Source: Glycocaulis alkaliphilus (GTDB taxonomy: Bacteria; Pseudomonadota; Alphaproteobacteria; Caulobacterales; Maricaulaceae). Taken from it: DNA of 64,000 nucleotides. The notes below the pieces were generated by a model. That model did no database searches and was not told where the DNA came from. It saw nothing but the letters and a program-made list of their open reading frames with translations. A program made the translations under genes and the position numbers. Every line of letters begins with the position of its first letter. Positions within the stretch are counted from its first letter, which is position 1. This document shows positions 1 to 9,753 of this stretch, piece by piece. Location of the stretch: assembly GCF_004000605.1 (NCBI RefSeq), contig NZ_CP018911.1:2709001-2773000 (forward strand), written 5' to 3'.

Positions 1-2315
1 CCCGCAGATGCCAGCCCCGCGCCGCCCGCATCCTGGGAGCCAGCCTGCGCGCCCGAACCGATGGCAATATCATTGCCGGAACTCGTCTGGCCGCCCTGCA
101 CGCCGCCGGTCTGCAGCTCGGCAAGCTGCGTCGAGGCTTGCTGAAGCGCCTCCATCTGCGCCTGCATCTGGGCCTGAAGGGCCTCGATCTGGGCCTGCAG
201 TGCTGCCACTTGAGCCGACGTGTCGCCCGATGGCGGTGCAGCGTCCTTGATCGCCTGTATCTCGGTCGCGTTCTCCGTGACCTTGCCGTCCAGCGCCGCG
301 AACGCGCTGCCGACATCACCAAAACTGGTGCCCTGAATAATATAGGTTGGGTGAGTGAACGCACCGGCAGCATAGGCCGCCCCGCCCCCGAAGAAGCTGG
401 CGATATCGCTTCCGAAGACCGACATGTCAAAGCCCGCTCCACCAGTTGCAGCGTTGAGCTGGGCCACGGTCACGGCGTCGGTGTCAGCAATGCCGTCGGC
501 AACGTTCACCAGACGGCGCTCATTGGTGATGGAGCCGAACGAGACGGTGTACTCTTCATCCGCTTCGGAAAAGGCACCGATGGCAACGGCATTGTCCGCC
601 GTCGCCGATGCGCTCCGGCCAAAGGCGATTGAATTGAAGTTGTGCGCGTCCGCACCCTGCCCGAACGCCAGGCCGTAAAGCCCACTTGCAGAAGCGGACG
701 CACCAATGGCAACCGCTTCGCTCCCGCTCGCAACGGCGCTGCGGCCCAGCGCCAGCGTGTTGAGCGCACTCGCATTGGCCTGGAAGCCGAGCGCGACACC
801 AGACGTGCCACTCGCCTGCGCAAGGGCACCAAAGGCCATCGCGCCCGTCGCCGAGGCATTGGAGGATGCGCCCAGCGCAATAGTGTTGAAGCCGGAGGAC
901 GTGGCACCCTGACCGAAGGCCATCGAAAACAGGCCGCTGGCGGTGGATTCATGGCCCAATGCGATAGCGTCATTGGCCGAGGCGTCAGCCTCATGCCCCA
1001 CCGCGATAGCGCGCTCGCCAGTTGCATCGGCGCCCGACCCCAGAGCGGTGGATCCAATGGCTTCTGCCACCGCGCCAGAACCGACAGCCGTCGAGAAATC
1101 GGCCTCCGCGTCACTGTCAGCACCGATTGATGTCGCGCCCTGCCCCGTGGCGTGCGCGAACATGCCGAAGGCGGATGCACCGAATCCGTTGGCAACCGCA
1201 ACGGCGCCAAAACTGCTGGCCCCGTCACCGATGGCCTGTGCCTGGGTGCCGACAACCGTGCCACCTTCATTCTGGGAGAAGGCCGAATGGCCGATGGCGA
1301 TGCCGCCCTCTTCCTGCACCTGCGACAGACGGCCAACCGCGATTGAGCGAAAGCCCAGCGCGTAGGATTCCGGCCCGACCGCCAGAGCATCTTCTTCCAT
1401 CGCCCAGGCACCATGACCGAGGGCATGGGCATGGTTAGCCTGCGCGCGCGCCTCCGCACCAAACGCGATGGTGTTGGCGTGGGACGCTATGGATGCACCG
1501 CCAAGAGCGATACTGCTCAGTCCGCTGGCATTGGCGGCAGTGCCGATAGCAGTAGAAGACACGCCCGTTGCGCTAGCACTTGACCCCAGAGCGATTGCGG
1601 CATCGGCGTCGGCCACGGCGCCAAGGCCCTGGGCAATGGACCCATCCCCATTCGCCTGGCTCATTGCGCCGAGAGCCAGAGAGCCCGCGCCTTGCGCCGA
1701 TGACATCGCTCCGAGAGCTGTCGAACTTTCGCCAGACGCCGAGGCCATATTGCCTACGGCAACAGCACTCTCCGCGCTGGCATCGGCTTGAGCGCCCACA
1801 GATACCGCGCCTTCACCGCTTACCTGAGCTTCATATCCCAGCGCTACACCTCTGTCAGCCATGGCGAGACTTAGGGCGCCGATCGCCAAAGCGCCCTCAT
1901 TCTGCGACACGGCAAACGCACCGACGGCCAAGCCACCTAACGCTTCCGCACGAGCGGAATTGCCAATGGCGGTAGAGCCAATGCCGAACGCCCGCGCGTT
2001 CATGCCAATGGCGGAGCTCTGCATTTCACTGGCGACGGCCGCATAGCCGAAGGCCACCGCACCTTCGCCACTGGCTTCCGATGAGGCACCGCACGCTGTT
2101 GCGTAGTCGCCCGTTGCGCTCGCACCGGCATCGGTACCTGTATTCACGTCGATGCATATCACACTCTGAACCTGGGCAGACGCCGCAGACGTGCCCGCCA
2201 GCGTCACCGCCGACGCGCTCGCCGCAATCAGGGCGAGGGCGGAGACGCCCGCGAACGCGCGTGTCCCGCGCACACGGGTATCAATCCCTGCCAGAGGGTT
2301 TGTTGAAATTGTCAT
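1..2315 (-). CDS. Trimeric autotransporter adhesin (YadA-like), 3' end outside window
   Basis: The frame is open from an ATG at 2315 to the left edge, giving 771 residues with no stop, so the C-terminal anchor lies outside. Residues 1-48 look like a signal peptide with an A-S-A-Q cleavage site. From about residue 65 to 590 there are dozens of 14-residue repeats of the type A-x-A-x-G-x-x-S-x-A-x-G, the left-handed beta-roll head of YadA/Hia adhesins. Near residue 600 a neck motif follows (LVNVADGIADTDAVTVAQLN). After it comes a coiled-coil stalk rich in Q, A and L near residues 670-735, and a short second head (DIAIGSGAQAG). Such proteins form surface trimers for attachment or autoagglutination. 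The ligand cannot be read from sequence. The family call is firm; full length is unknown. Confidence 0.9.
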   Translation of the reverse strand, partial: MTISTNPLAGIDTRVRGTRAFAGVSALALIAASASAVTLAGTSAASAQVQSVICIDVNTGTDAGASATGDYATACGASSEASGEGAVAFGYAAVASEMQSSAIGMNARAFGIGSTAIGNSARAEALGGLAVGAFAVSQNEGALAIGALSLAMADRGVALGYEAQVSGEGAVSVGAQADASAESAVAVGNMASASGESSTALGAMSSAQGAGSLALGAMSQANGDGSIAQGLGAVADADAAIALGSSASATGVSSTAIGTAANASGLSSIALGGASIASHANTIAFGAEARAQANHAHALGHGAWAMEEDALAVGPESYALGFRSIAVGRLSQVQEEGGIAIGHSAFSQNEGGTVVGTQAQAIGDGASSFGAVAVANGFGASAFGMFAHATGQGATSIGADSDAEADFSTAVGSGAVAEAIGSTALGSGADATGERAIAVGHEADASANDAIALGHESTASGLFSMAFGQGATSSGFNTIALGASSNASATGAMAFGALAQASGTSGVALGFQANASALNTLALGRSAVASGSEAVAIGASASASGLYGLAFGQGADAHNFNSIAFGRSASATADNAVAIGAFSEADEEYTVSFGSITNERRLVNVADGIADTDAVTVAQLNAATGGAGFDMSVFGSDIASFFGGGAAYAAGAFTHPTYIIQGTSFGDVGSAFAALDGKVTENATEIQAIKDAAPPSGDTSAQVAALQAQIEALQAQMQAQMEALQQASTQLAELQTGGVQGGQTSSGNDIAIGSGAQAGSQDAGGAGLASA

Positions 2316-2480
2316 GATGATCTCCCCACCAAGAGCCTGTTGGCCCGCACCGCCTTGAACGGCGTAATTTCTGATAGAAAGAAATTAACCGTGACCTCGC
2401 CCCGCCGTTAGGACAGGCGTCTCAAAATTGCGGCAATCACTTGACCATGCGTCTCAAATCGCACCGCGTGCGAGCACGGC

Positions 2481-3179
2481 TCAGCCTTGGCCCGGCTGGG
2501 GCGTTTTCGGCTTGAAACGGCAATAATCCGCAATCGCGCAGCGCCAGCATTCAGGCTTTCGCGCCTTGCAGACATAGCGCCCGTGCAGGATCAGCCAGTG
2601 ATGCGCGCCCTTGAGGTATTCGCTCGGCGTGATGCGCTCCAGCCCGGCCTCCACCGCGTCAGGCGTCTTGCCGGGTGCCAGTTTCGTGCGGTTGGAGACC
2701 CGGAAGATATGCGTATCGACGGCAATCGTATGCTGACCGAACGCCTCGTTGAGCACCACATTGGCCGTCTTGCGGCCGACGCCCGGAAGACGGACCAGCT
2801 CCTCGCGGGTCTGCGGCACCTCGCCGCCAAACTCCTCGATAATCATGCGCGAAAGCGCGATGACATTCTTCGCCTTGTTGCGGAACAGCCCGATCGTCTT
2901 GATGTGCTCGCGTACTGCGTCCTCGCCGAGCGCCAGCATTTTTTCCGGCGTATCTGCTACCGCAAACAGGCGGCGGGTCGCCTTGTTCACCCCGACATCG
3001 GTTGCCTGCGCGGACAGGGCGACGGCGACGACCAGCGTGAACGGATTAGTGTATTCCAGCTCCGTCTTCGGTTCGGGCATGATGCGCGACAGCGTCTCGA
3101 AGATCGCCGCCGCCTCGGCGCGCGGGATCGCACGCGGGACGGGCTTCTTGCGGGGGCGGGGTTTTACCGGCGTTGTCAT
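2481..3179 (-). CDS. nth: Endonuclease III (DNA glycosylase/AP lyase)
   Basis: This 232-residue protein is a base-excision-repair glycosylase that removes oxidised pyrimidines and cleaves abasic sites. The helix-hairpin-helix LPGVGRKTANVVLNEAF is at residues 131-147 with catalytic Lys137, and the catalytic Asp155 lies in VDTHIFRV. The iron-sulphur loop C-X6-C-X2-C-X5-C is complete (Cys204, 211, 214, 220). The first 20 residues are a basic, proline-rich extension absent from the shortest homologues. It lies alone between the adhesin and ftsK on the same strand and is separated from ftsK by a palindromic repeat, so it is probably transcribed on its own. Confidence 0.97.
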   Translation of the reverse strand: MTTPVKPRPRKKPVPRAIPRAEAAAIFETLSRIMPEPKTELEYTNPFTLVVAVALSAQATDVGVNKATRRLFAVADTPEKMLALGEDAVREHIKTIGLFRNKAKNVIALSRMIIEEFGGEVPQTREELVRLPGVGRKTANVVLNEAFGQHTIAVDTHIFRVSNRTKLAPGKTPDAVEAGLERITPSEYLKGAHHWLILHGRYVCKARKPECWRCAIADYCRFKPKTPQPGQG

Positions 3180-3244
3180 GGAAGGGGAGCTAGCCGGAGG
3201 CGGCGGTTAGGGCAAGGGCGGGGTGGGGTTGGTTGCGGCAAGGT

Positions 3245-3360
3245 GATGTCCTCCCCCGTTTACGGGGGAGGTGGTCCGAAGGACCGGAGGGGGAGTTTGT
3301 TTCGATTATCCCCCCCTCGCCCCTTTCAGGGGCACTCCCCCCGTAAACGGGGGAGACATC
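3245..3360. repeat. Palindromic intergenic repeat, family A, copy 1
   Basis: A 116-base element between nth and ftsK. The outer ends are GATGTC and GACATC. Inside are the hairpins CTCCCCCG-ttta-CGGGGGAG near the left end and a matching one near the right end, with GGTCCGAAGGACC between. A second copy is at 12708-12831. It has no coding potential. It may fold in RNA and act as an intergenic terminator or mRNA-end structure. Confidence 0.8.
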
Positions 3361-3381
3361 AGGGTGTACAGCCTTACCTGC

Positions 3382-5826
3382 TTAAACCCGCTCCCGCTCC
3401 GGGAGGTAGATCTCGCGTTTTCCCGAATGGTCGGCAGGGCCGATCATGCCCTCATCTTCCATGCGCTCGATGAGCGAGGCGGCGCGGTTATAGCCGATCT
3501 GCAGGCGGCGCTGGATATAGCTGGTCGAGGCCTTGCGGTCGCGCGCCACCACTGCGACAGCCTGGTCGAAGAGATCATCGCCCGAGCCGCTCTCCCCGCC
3601 ATCGAGACCGGGAATACCGCCCTCTTCATCGAGATCCTCGGTGACGGCATCGAGATATTCCGGCGCGCGCTGCTTTTTGAGGAAGCTGGCGACCTCTTCC
3701 ACCTCGCGGTCGGAGACAAACGGCCCGTGCAGGCGGCGTATCCGCCCGCCGCCAGCCATCAGCAGCAGATCGCCCTGACCGAGGAGCTGTTCGGCCCCCT
3801 GCTCGCCCAGAATGGTGCGTGAATCGATCTTGGAAGTGACCTGATAGCTGATCCGGGTCGGGAAGTTGGCCTTGATCGTGCCGGTGATGACGTCGACCGA
3901 CGGGCGCTGGGTGGCCATGATGACATGGATACCGGCCGCACGCGCCATCTGTGCCAGACGCTGCACCGCGCCCTCGATCTCCTTGCCCGCGACCATCATC
4001 AGATCGGCCATCTCGTCGATCACCACGACGATATAGGGCATGTGATCGGGCTCGATGGTCTCGGTCTCGTAGACCGGCTCGCCGGTCTCGCGGTCAAAAC
4101 CCGTCTGCACGGTGCGGCTGAGCATCTCGCCAGCTTCGCGCGCTTCGGCGGCTTTCTCGTTGAAGCCGGCCATATTGCGCACGCCGACCTTGGACATGCG
4201 CAGATAGCGGCTTTCCATCTCGCGCACGGTCCATTTCAGCGCGGCGACGGCCTTTTTCGGATCAGTCACGACCGGAGAGAGCAGGTGCGGGATGCCGTCA
4301 TAGACAGACAATTCCAGCATTTTGGGATCGATCATGATCATACGGCACTCTTCCGGCGGCAGCCGGTAGAGCAGCGACAGGATCATGGCATTGATACCCA
4401 CCGATTTACCTGAACCGGTGGTACCCGCGATCAGCAGGTGCGGCATGCGCGACAGGTCAGCGGTGAACGGCTCCCCGCCAATGGTCTCGCCCAGCGCCAG
4501 CGGCAGTTCGGCCCGGTTCTTCTCAAAGCCGGAGGAGGAGAGCAGCGTGCGCAGGAAGACGGTTTCCCGGCTGGTATTGGGCAGTTCGATACCGATGGCA
4601 TTGCGTCCCGGCACCACCGCCACGCGGCAGGCGACAGCCGCCATGGATCGGGCAATGTCATCGGCGAGATTGATGACGCGGCTGGTTTTCACGCCCGGAG
4701 CCGGTTCCAGCTCATAGAGCGTCACCACCGGGCCGGGACGGACCTCGACAATCTCGCCCTTGACTCCGAAATCGCCCAGCACGGCAGCCAGCAATTCGGC
4801 GTTCTGGCGCAGCCCGTCGGCGTCCACCTCGTCCTTGCGCGGCGTTGCCTTCGCCAGAAGATCAAGGCGCGGCATTTCAAAGTCAGAGCCGGAATTGAAC
4901 GGCAAAGCGGCCTGTGCCTCGCGCGCTTCGCGGTCAGAGGGCTTCGGCTTGCCTTTCGGCGCAATCTTCACATCCGGCGCGGTGCGCGCATCCGGTTGCC
5001 CTGCACGGCGCGGCGTGGCCATCCCGGCCGCCGGCGCACGTCCGCCACGCAAAATGGCCGGCGCGTTCTCGGCGCGTGCCTCACCGGATATCTCCAGCGG
5101 ACGGTCATCGGCGCTGCGCCAGCTGGCCGGCAATTCATCCATCAGACGCCGCGTCCAGCCACGCACCGTCTCCCATACCCGCACGGCAGCCGCACTGGCT
5201 GCAGCCAGATCATGTGTGTTCAGGCCGAAGCAGAAAAACGTGCCAAGAATGGCCGCCAGAAGGCCGAGCACGGCGGCGATTGCATTGGCCCCGGCAATCT
5301 CGGCCTGCACCGCAAGCCCGGATACGCCCGATAACAGACTGTCCCCGAGAAGACCGCCCAGACCCGATGCGAACGGCCAGCTCAATGGCACCGGCAGGGC
5401 CGACACCGCTGCGGCAAAGCCGCAAAGCGCAAACGCGCCGCACACGAAACGGAACAGCACAACCGGCAAGGGGCGACGGATGGGCCCCTGCAGCGTGAGA
5501 ATAAGGCCCCAGCCCAGCACCATCAACGCCAGGCATGCCCCGGCCCAGCCCATTGTCTGCAGGAGCAGATCGGCGGCGACGGCGCCAGAGGGTCCAGCCA
5601 GATTGCTGACATTCTGGCCGGTGGCGGCATTGAGGCTCGGATCAAACGGATTGTAGCTGAACAGGGCGATGAGGGTCAGTGCGCCCAGAAAACTCATCGC
5701 GCCGCCGATCAGCACGGCACGCATGCGCGCAAACAGCCCGGCACGGGCTGGCAAGGGCGCATCGCTGCTGGCGGCGCGGGAAGAGCTTGGTCGTCTGGCC
5801 ATGTCGCGGGCCAGTGTGAGGGGCAA
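3382..5826 (-). CDS. ftsK: DNA translocase FtsK/SpoIIIE
   Basis: An 814-residue chromosome translocase anchored at the division septum. Four N-terminal membrane segments are visible (about residues 36-58, 88-112, 121-145 and 180-203), followed by a proline/alanine-rich linker to about 320. The motor domain has Walker A GTTGSGKS at 468-475 and Walker [12 protein letters not shown] near 600. The C-terminal winged-helix gamma domain (about 750-810) is the KOPS-reading part. The first codon of this frame is TTG at 5826 with GGGAAG just upstream; an ATG at 5802 is the alternative and costs eight residues. The upstream gene on this strand ends 43 bases away, so co-transcription is possible. Confidence 0.96.
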   Translation of the reverse strand: MPLTLARDMARRPSSSRAASSDAPLPARAGLFARMRAVLIGGAMSFLGALTLIALFSYNPFDPSLNAATGQNVSNLAGPSGAVAADLLLQTMGWAGACLALMVLGWGLILTLQGPIRRPLPVVLFRFVCGAFALCGFAAAVSALPVPLSWPFASGLGGLLGDSLLSGVSGLAVQAEIAGANAIAAVLGLLAAILGTFFCFGLNTHDLAAASAAAVRVWETVRGWTRRLMDELPASWRSADDRPLEISGEARAENAPAILRGGRAPAAGMATPRRAGQPDARTAPDVKIAPKGKPKPSDREAREAQAALPFNSGSDFEMPRLDLLAKATPRKDEVDADGLRQNAELLAAVLGDFGVKGEIVEVRPGPVVTLYELEPAPGVKTSRVINLADDIARSMAAVACRVAVVPGRNAIGIELPNTSRETVFLRTLLSSSGFEKNRAELPLALGETIGGEPFTADLSRMPHLLIAGTTGSGKSVGINAMILSLLYRLPPEECRMIMIDPKMLELSVYDGIPHLLSPVVTDPKKAVAALKWTVREMESRYLRMSKVGVRNMAGFNEKAAEAREAGEMLSRTVQTGFDRETGEPVYETETIEPDHMPYIVVVIDEMADLMMVAGKEIEGAVQRLAQMARAAGIHVIMATQRPSVDVITGTIKANFPTRISYQVTSKIDSRTILGEQGAEQLLGQGDLLLMAGGGRIRRLHGPFVSDREVEEVASFLKKQRAPEYLDAVTEDLDEEGGIPGLDGGESGSGDDLFDQAVAVVARDRKASTSYIQRRLQIGYNRAASLIERMEDEGMIGPADHSGKREIYLPERERV

Positions 5827-5869
5827 ATCTTCCCGGCTGGTAAATGCCGGTTAATCAAAAGCCGGAATT

Positions 5870-7168
5870 TCAGGGCACCGGCATGTGCAGGACAACCGGA
5901 TCGCGCCGCTCACGCTGCGGCTGCGAGCCATCTTCGGGAAACAGCTCCCACTGCGCATTCGCCAGAACGAATAGCCGGCCATCGGACACACGCGCGGTAG
6001 TAGGCTCGTCAAAATCCCTGTGGCCGGTCAGGACCGGACGCACGCGCGCGCCGCCGCCCCATGGCTCCAGCGCGATATGAAAGACGCCGTGCGGCTGCAC
6101 GCCGTTGCGCACCCCGTAAAGCTCGCCATAGCTGTCGGTCGTCAGCCCGTCAAAGCCGATCAGGCTGCCTTCGAGCACCTCCACACGGCTGGCTTCCCGG
6201 CTGACCGGATCGATGCGCCAGAGCCCCGTGGCATAGTCGACCACCCACAGCGCGCCTTGCGCCAGAGCCAGCCCCTGCAGGGAGGCGAACCGGCTATCTT
6301 CAGCATAGATTTCAAGCGTGTTGCGCGGCGCGGTCAGCGTGTAGATCCGCCCCTCCACACTGTCACTGGCATAGACGATCCCGTCCTGTACCACGACATC
6401 GGAGAAACGCCCGGCACCCGGCATTGTATGGCGCGCAGAAATCTCGCCTGTGAAGAGGTCAAAGGCGATAAGAGCCGTCTCACGCTCGCCCGGCAGGCCT
6501 TCTGGTGTCAGCGCGGTACGCGCGGTGGCGGCATAGAGAAGGCGGTTGCGGCCATCGAGCGCCATGCCGAACACCGAGCCCATGCCGTCTTCCGGCCCAG
6601 CCAGGCGCTCAGGGTTACGCGGGTCATCCAGACGCACCGCATAGATGGACGCATCAGCGACCGTGCCGAGGTAAAGCCGCTCTGCATCAACATCGACAGC
6701 GAAGGTTTCGACCAGCGCATCGGGCAGAGGCACCGACAGATAGCGCTCCGCCCGGCCGACAGGCTGAAGGTTCTGCGCCATCCGTTCACGCAAGGCCGCG
6801 AGCCGGGAGGGTGCATGTTCTTCCAGCGCCGCTTCCAGCCCGCGCGCGGCTGCCAGATCAAGGCTGAACCCCGCCTGGATGAGCGCCTCGAGCGCATCCA
6901 GCGCCCCGTCCAGATCGCCGCCATTGGCCGCCAGCGCCACGGCATTTGTCAAAAGTCCGAAATGGCCCGGCTGCAGCGCCAGCGCCCCGGCATTGGCCTC
7001 AGCCGCGCCCGCCCAGTCGCCTTCAGCAGCGAGCAGGCGCGTTTCAGCCCGCAGGGCCTGTGACTGATCGAGAAGCGAGCCACTGCCAGCGGCGGGCACG
7101 TCAGACAGGGCGAGCGAGGCCGCAAGGGCAAGAGCAAGTGTGATCATGCGCGGAACGTTTGCCGCCAT
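5870..7168 (-). CDS. Exported protein with TPR-like N-terminus and beta-propeller-like C-terminal part
   Basis: This 432-residue protein has an N-terminal signal peptide; starts at 7168 and 7147 (MITLALALAASLALS) both fit. Residues 30-110 are alanine-rich helical repeats like tetratricopeptides (AAEANAGALALQPGHFGLLTNAV). Residues 140-420 carry repeated strands such as VFGMALDGRNRLLYAATA and LALAQGALWVVDYATGLWRID, resembling an SMP-30/NHL-type propeller. I do not recognise a named family or catalytic residues. It lies 43 bases upstream of ftsK on the same strand. A periplasmic scaffold or binding role is a guess. Confidence 0.7.
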   Translation of the reverse strand: MAANVPRMITLALALAASLALSDVPAAGSGSLLDQSQALRAETRLLAAEGDWAGAAEANAGALALQPGHFGLLTNAVALAANGGDLDGALDALEALIQAGFSLDLAAARGLEAALEEHAPSRLAALRERMAQNLQPVGRAERYLSVPLPDALVETFAVDVDAERLYLGTVADASIYAVRLDDPRNPERLAGPEDGMGSVFGMALDGRNRLLYAATARTALTPEGLPGERETALIAFDLFTGEISARHTMPGAGRFSDVVVQDGIVYASDSVEGRIYTLTAPRNTLEIYAEDSRFASLQGLALAQGALWVVDYATGLWRIDPVSREASRVEVLEGSLIGFDGLTTDSYGELYGVRNGVQPHGVFHIALEPWGGGARVRPVLTGHRDFDEPTTARVSDGRLFVLANAQWELFPEDGSQPQRERRDPVVLHMPVP

Positions 7169-7255
7169 AGCCCGTCAAGGCAAGCATGAATGGCGGCTGG
7201 GGCGGGCGGTGGCCAGACTTCACCAGCCCCTTGCGAAAAACATGATGTTGGTAAT

Positions 7256-7358
7256 CCCTCGTCCTTCGAGACGGCCTTCGGCCTCCTCAGGATGAGGGAT
7301 TACCGCACTGCCCCTCACCCTGAGGGTGAGCGCAGCGAACGTCTCGAAGGGCGAGGGG
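7256..7358. repeat. Palindromic intergenic repeat, family B, copy 1
   Basis: About 100 bases just downstream of argG. The outer arms CCTCGTCCTTCGAGACG and CGTCTCGAAGGGCGAGG pair almost completely, and smaller inner arms (CCTCAGGATGAGG, CTCACCCTGAGGGTGAG) add further hairpins. A related copy is at 39544-39640. It is non-coding and may serve as the transcript end of argG. Confidence 0.8.
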
Positions 7359-7362
7359 CACC

Positions 7363-8589
7363 CTAATCATTCTCCCCCAGTACGCGCTTGCGCCGGGCCA
7401 TCAGCTTCAGGCGCAGGGCGTTCAGGCGGATAAAGCCTTCCGCGTCCTTCTGGTCGTAAACCATGTCTTCCTCGAAGGTGACGTGGGCCAGCGAGTAGAG
7501 CGTGGCGGGCGAGGACCGGCCCACCACCGTAACGCTGCCCTTGTAGAGTTTCAGCCGCACCTCGCCGGTCACATGGCGCTGGGAGTGGTCGATTGCCGCC
7601 TGCAGCATTTCGCGCTCAGGGGAGAACCAGAAGCCCTCATAGAGCAGCTTGGCATAGCGGGGCATCAGCTCGTCTTTCAGGTGCATCGCGCCGCGATCCA
7701 GCGTGATCTGTTCGATACCCCGGTGGGCCATCATCAGGATCGTGCCGCCCGGCGTCTCGTAAATGCCGCGTGATTTCATGCCGACAAAGCGGTTCTCAAC
7801 CAGATCCAGCCTGCCAATGCCATGGATGCGGCCATATTCGTTGAGCTTCGTCAGCACGGTCGCCGGTGAGAGGGGCTTGCCGTTGATCGAGACAGCGTCG
7901 CCGCGCTCAAACCCGATGGTGATATATTCGGGCGTATCGGGCGCGTCCTCGGGCGCATTGGTGCGCTGATAGACAATGTCGGAGGCTTCTTCCGCCGGGT
8001 CTTCGAGAATCTTGCCCTCAGAGGAGGTGTGCCAGAGATTGGCATCGACGGAGAACGGCGCTTCCCCGCGCTTGTCCTTGGCCACTTCAATACCGTTCGC
8101 TTCGGCATATTCGATCAGCTTGGTACGCGAGTTGAGATCCCATTCGCGCCAGGGCGCGATGCATTTGAGGTCCGGATCGAGGGCGGCCACGCCCAGCTCG
8201 AAGCGCACCTGATCATTGCCCTTGCCGGTCGCGCCGTGCGCCACGGCGTCCGCGCCGGTCTCGTGGGCGATTTCGACAAGGCGCTTGGCGATAAGGGGGC
8301 GCGCGATCGACGTGCCGAGCAGGTACTGGCCCTCATAGACGGCATTGGCCCGCACCATGGGGAAGCAGTAATCGCGCACGAACTCCTCGCGCAGATCGTC
8401 GATATAAATCTCTTTCACGCCGGCCTTCTCGGCCTTGCGGCGGGCCGGTGCCAGCTCTTCGCCCTGCCCCAGATCGGCAGTGAAGGTGACCACTTCGGCG
8501 TCGTAATGGTCCTGCAGCCATTTCAGGATCACCGAGGTATCGAGACCACCCGAATAGGCCAGCACGATTTTCTTGACGGATTTGGACAT
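7363..8589 (-). CDS. argG: Argininosuccinate synthase
   Basis: A 408-residue enzyme that ligates citrulline and aspartate using ATP in arginine synthesis. The ATP-pyrophosphatase loop [11 protein letters not shown] is at residues 10-20, followed by family blocks such as [13 protein letters not shown] and [18 protein letters not shown]. The frame is open 23 codons further upstream, but the ATG at 8589 ([15 protein letters not shown]) matches the usual family N-terminus and is preferred. It is monocistronic by spacing: 108 bases separate it from the upstream SdpI-like gene, and a repeat follows it. An acetylornithine deacetylase gene for the same pathway is far away at 51.7 kb. Confidence 0.97.
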   Translation of the reverse strand: MSKSVKKIVLAYSGGLDTSVILKWLQDHYDAEVVTFTADLGQGEELAPARRKAEKAGVKEIYIDDLREEFVRDYCFPMVRANAVYEGQYLLGTSIARPLIAKRLVEIAHETGADAVAHGATGKGNDQVRFELGVAALDPDLKCIAPWREWDLNSRTKLIEYAEANGIEVAKDKRGEAPFSVDANLWHTSSEGKILEDPAEEASDIVYQRTNAPEDAPDTPEYITIGFERGDAVSINGKPLSPATVLTKLNEYGRIHGIGRLDLVENRFVGMKSRGIYETPGGTILMMAHRGIEQITLDRGAMHLKDELMPRYAKLLYEGFWFSPEREMLQAAIDHSQRHVTGEVRLKLYKGSVTVVGRSSPATLYSLAHVTFEEDMVYDQKDAEGFIRLNALRLKLMARRKRVLGEND

Positions 8590-8697
8590 GGGGCGGTGAT
8601 CCTTGGCGCGAGAGGGCATGTTGCAGCGCGGCAACCTAGCGCCGCACACGCCGCTCATAAAGCCCTCTTGCCACTGGCGCGCAAGCCCTGCCGCGCC

Positions 8698-9402
8698 TTA
8701 CTGCGGATCGTCGCCTCCGGACCGCGGCGCGTTATAGGTTTCCCGGTCAGGATCGCCACGCCAGACAAAGTAAGAGAGAACCGCCGGAACAAGGGCGGCG
8801 CCCAGCGTCGCCGCCAGCAGGACGATGAAGCCTGCCGTCAGCGGCAGAACCAGCATGGCGCCGATACTCACCATGCCCGCCAGCACGAACAGCCGCCCGC
8901 CCCATCTATGGGCCACATCCCATGAACGGTCCGAAGACAGCGTCCACGGTGTACGGATACCGACAAACCAGTTGGGCCGTGCCTTGCCGAGCACATTGCC
9001 AATGCCGACAAACAGCACACCCACCGCCACGCCCACAAGACGCGGTATCCAGCTCGCATCGGCCAGTATGCCAGTCACCGTCAGGGTGATGACACCCTGA
9101 ACCAGCGCCAGAAGCCATAGCGCTCCAGCCCAGCTGACCAGCACAACAGGGCGTGACCGGCGCAGATTGCCGCCGCGCGGATCGAGCACCGGCAGCAGCG
9201 CAAAGAGCGCGCACAGGCCAAGTGCCATGAGCGGCATCACACCGAACGCCTCCAGCCGGGAGCCATAGCGGTTTACACTGCCATCAACAGCAAAATGCAC
9301 AGGCACCTGCGCGCCCTCCGGCGTCGCCACCCAGCCCCACACGGCCAGCGCCAGCATGATCAGAAAGGGCGGCAGGCTCAGCATCAGTCCCCGGAGAATC
9401 AT
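8698..9402 (-). CDS. SdpI-like integral membrane protein (DUF1648/SdpI)
   Basis: A 234-residue membrane protein with about six hydrophobic segments. The N-terminal half has the DUF1648-like phrase VPVHFAVDGSVNRYGSR. The C-terminal half has the SdpI signature KARPNWFVGIRTPWTLSSDRSWDVAHR. In Bacillus, SdpI gives immunity to a secreted toxin and helps control the SdpR repressor. In proteobacteria the pair is common without a known toxin. The start ATG overlaps the stop of the upstream ArsR-type gene by four bases, so the two are translated together. No toxin gene is recognisable next to it. Confidence 0.85.
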   Translation of the reverse strand: MILRGLMLSLPPFLIMLALAVWGWVATPEGAQVPVHFAVDGSVNRYGSRLEAFGVMPLMALGLCALFALLPVLDPRGGNLRRSRPVVLVSWAGALWLLALVQGVITLTVTGILADASWIPRLVGVAVGVLFVGIGNVLGKARPNWFVGIRTPWTLSSDRSWDVAHRWGGRLFVLAGMVSIGAMLVLPLTAGFIVLLAATLGAALVPAVLSYFVWRGDPDRETYNAPRSGGDDPQ

Positions 9403-9680
9403 TCTTCTGCACTCCCTTTCCTGTTGCGCGGCCCCAGAAGCCCCATGACCAGCGCCACCGCTTCGTCAGCAACGCTGGTGTTCAGCCTGTAGCGAATGGT
9501 CTGGCCGGTCTTCTCCGCCTGGATGAGGCCTGCCTCCTTCAGTGTCGCGAAATGGCGCGACATGGTCGGCTTGGATACGTCAAAATGACCGGCCAGATCG
9601 CCAGCGCTCATCGGCCCGCCGCGCAGGAGGCGGAGCACGTCCCGGCGGACGGGGTGAGCAAGAGCATCAAATACATCCAT
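9399..9680 (-). CDS. ArsR-family transcriptional repressor, SdpR-like
   Basis: A 93-residue winged-helix regulator. The sequence ALAHPVRRDVLRLLRGGPMSAGDLAGHFDVSKPTMSRHFATLKEAGLI is typical of SdpR-type ArsR proteins, with the recognition helix at about 35-50. It has no metal-binding CxC motif, which argues against a metal sensor. It is the first gene of an operon with the SdpI-like protein. It is divergent from a secreted hydrolase across 73 bases holding three copies of TAATTAGC, the likely binding site for itself. Autorepression is inferred from the family and the operator. Confidence 0.88.
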   Translation of the reverse strand: MDVFDALAHPVRRDVLRLLRGGPMSAGDLAGHFDVSKPTMSRHFATLKEAGLIQAEKTGQTIRYRLNTSVADEAVALVMGLLGPRNRKGSAEE

Positions 9681-9690
9681 GACAGGCTTT

Positions 9691-9728
9691 TAATTAGCCT
9701 ATGCGCTAATTAGCTGCAATGCTAATTA
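9691..9728. promoter_or_regulatory. Palindromic operator between sdpR-like gene and secreted hydrolase
   Basis: TAATTAGC at 9691-9698 and GCTAATTA at 9705-9712 form a perfect 8-base inverted repeat with a 6-base spacer. A third half-site GCTAATTA lies at 9721-9728, sixteen bases after the second. AT-rich dyads of this kind are usual ArsR-family sites. It lies 11-48 bases upstream of the repressor start and 26-63 bases upstream of the hydrolase start, so one regulator could control both. Confidence 0.72.
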
Positions 9729-9753
9729 TAGGATCATACAGGGAGGAACACAC

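Noticed and set aside
506-1462. 318-residue minus-strand frame rich in Arg and Pro
   Set aside because: It is out of frame with the adhesin, which is continuous and has clear family features over the same bases.
1-2315. Tandem repeat DNA as a CRISPR array
   Set aside because: The periodicity is that of codons for a 14-residue beta-roll repeat in one open frame, with no exact repeats and spacers.
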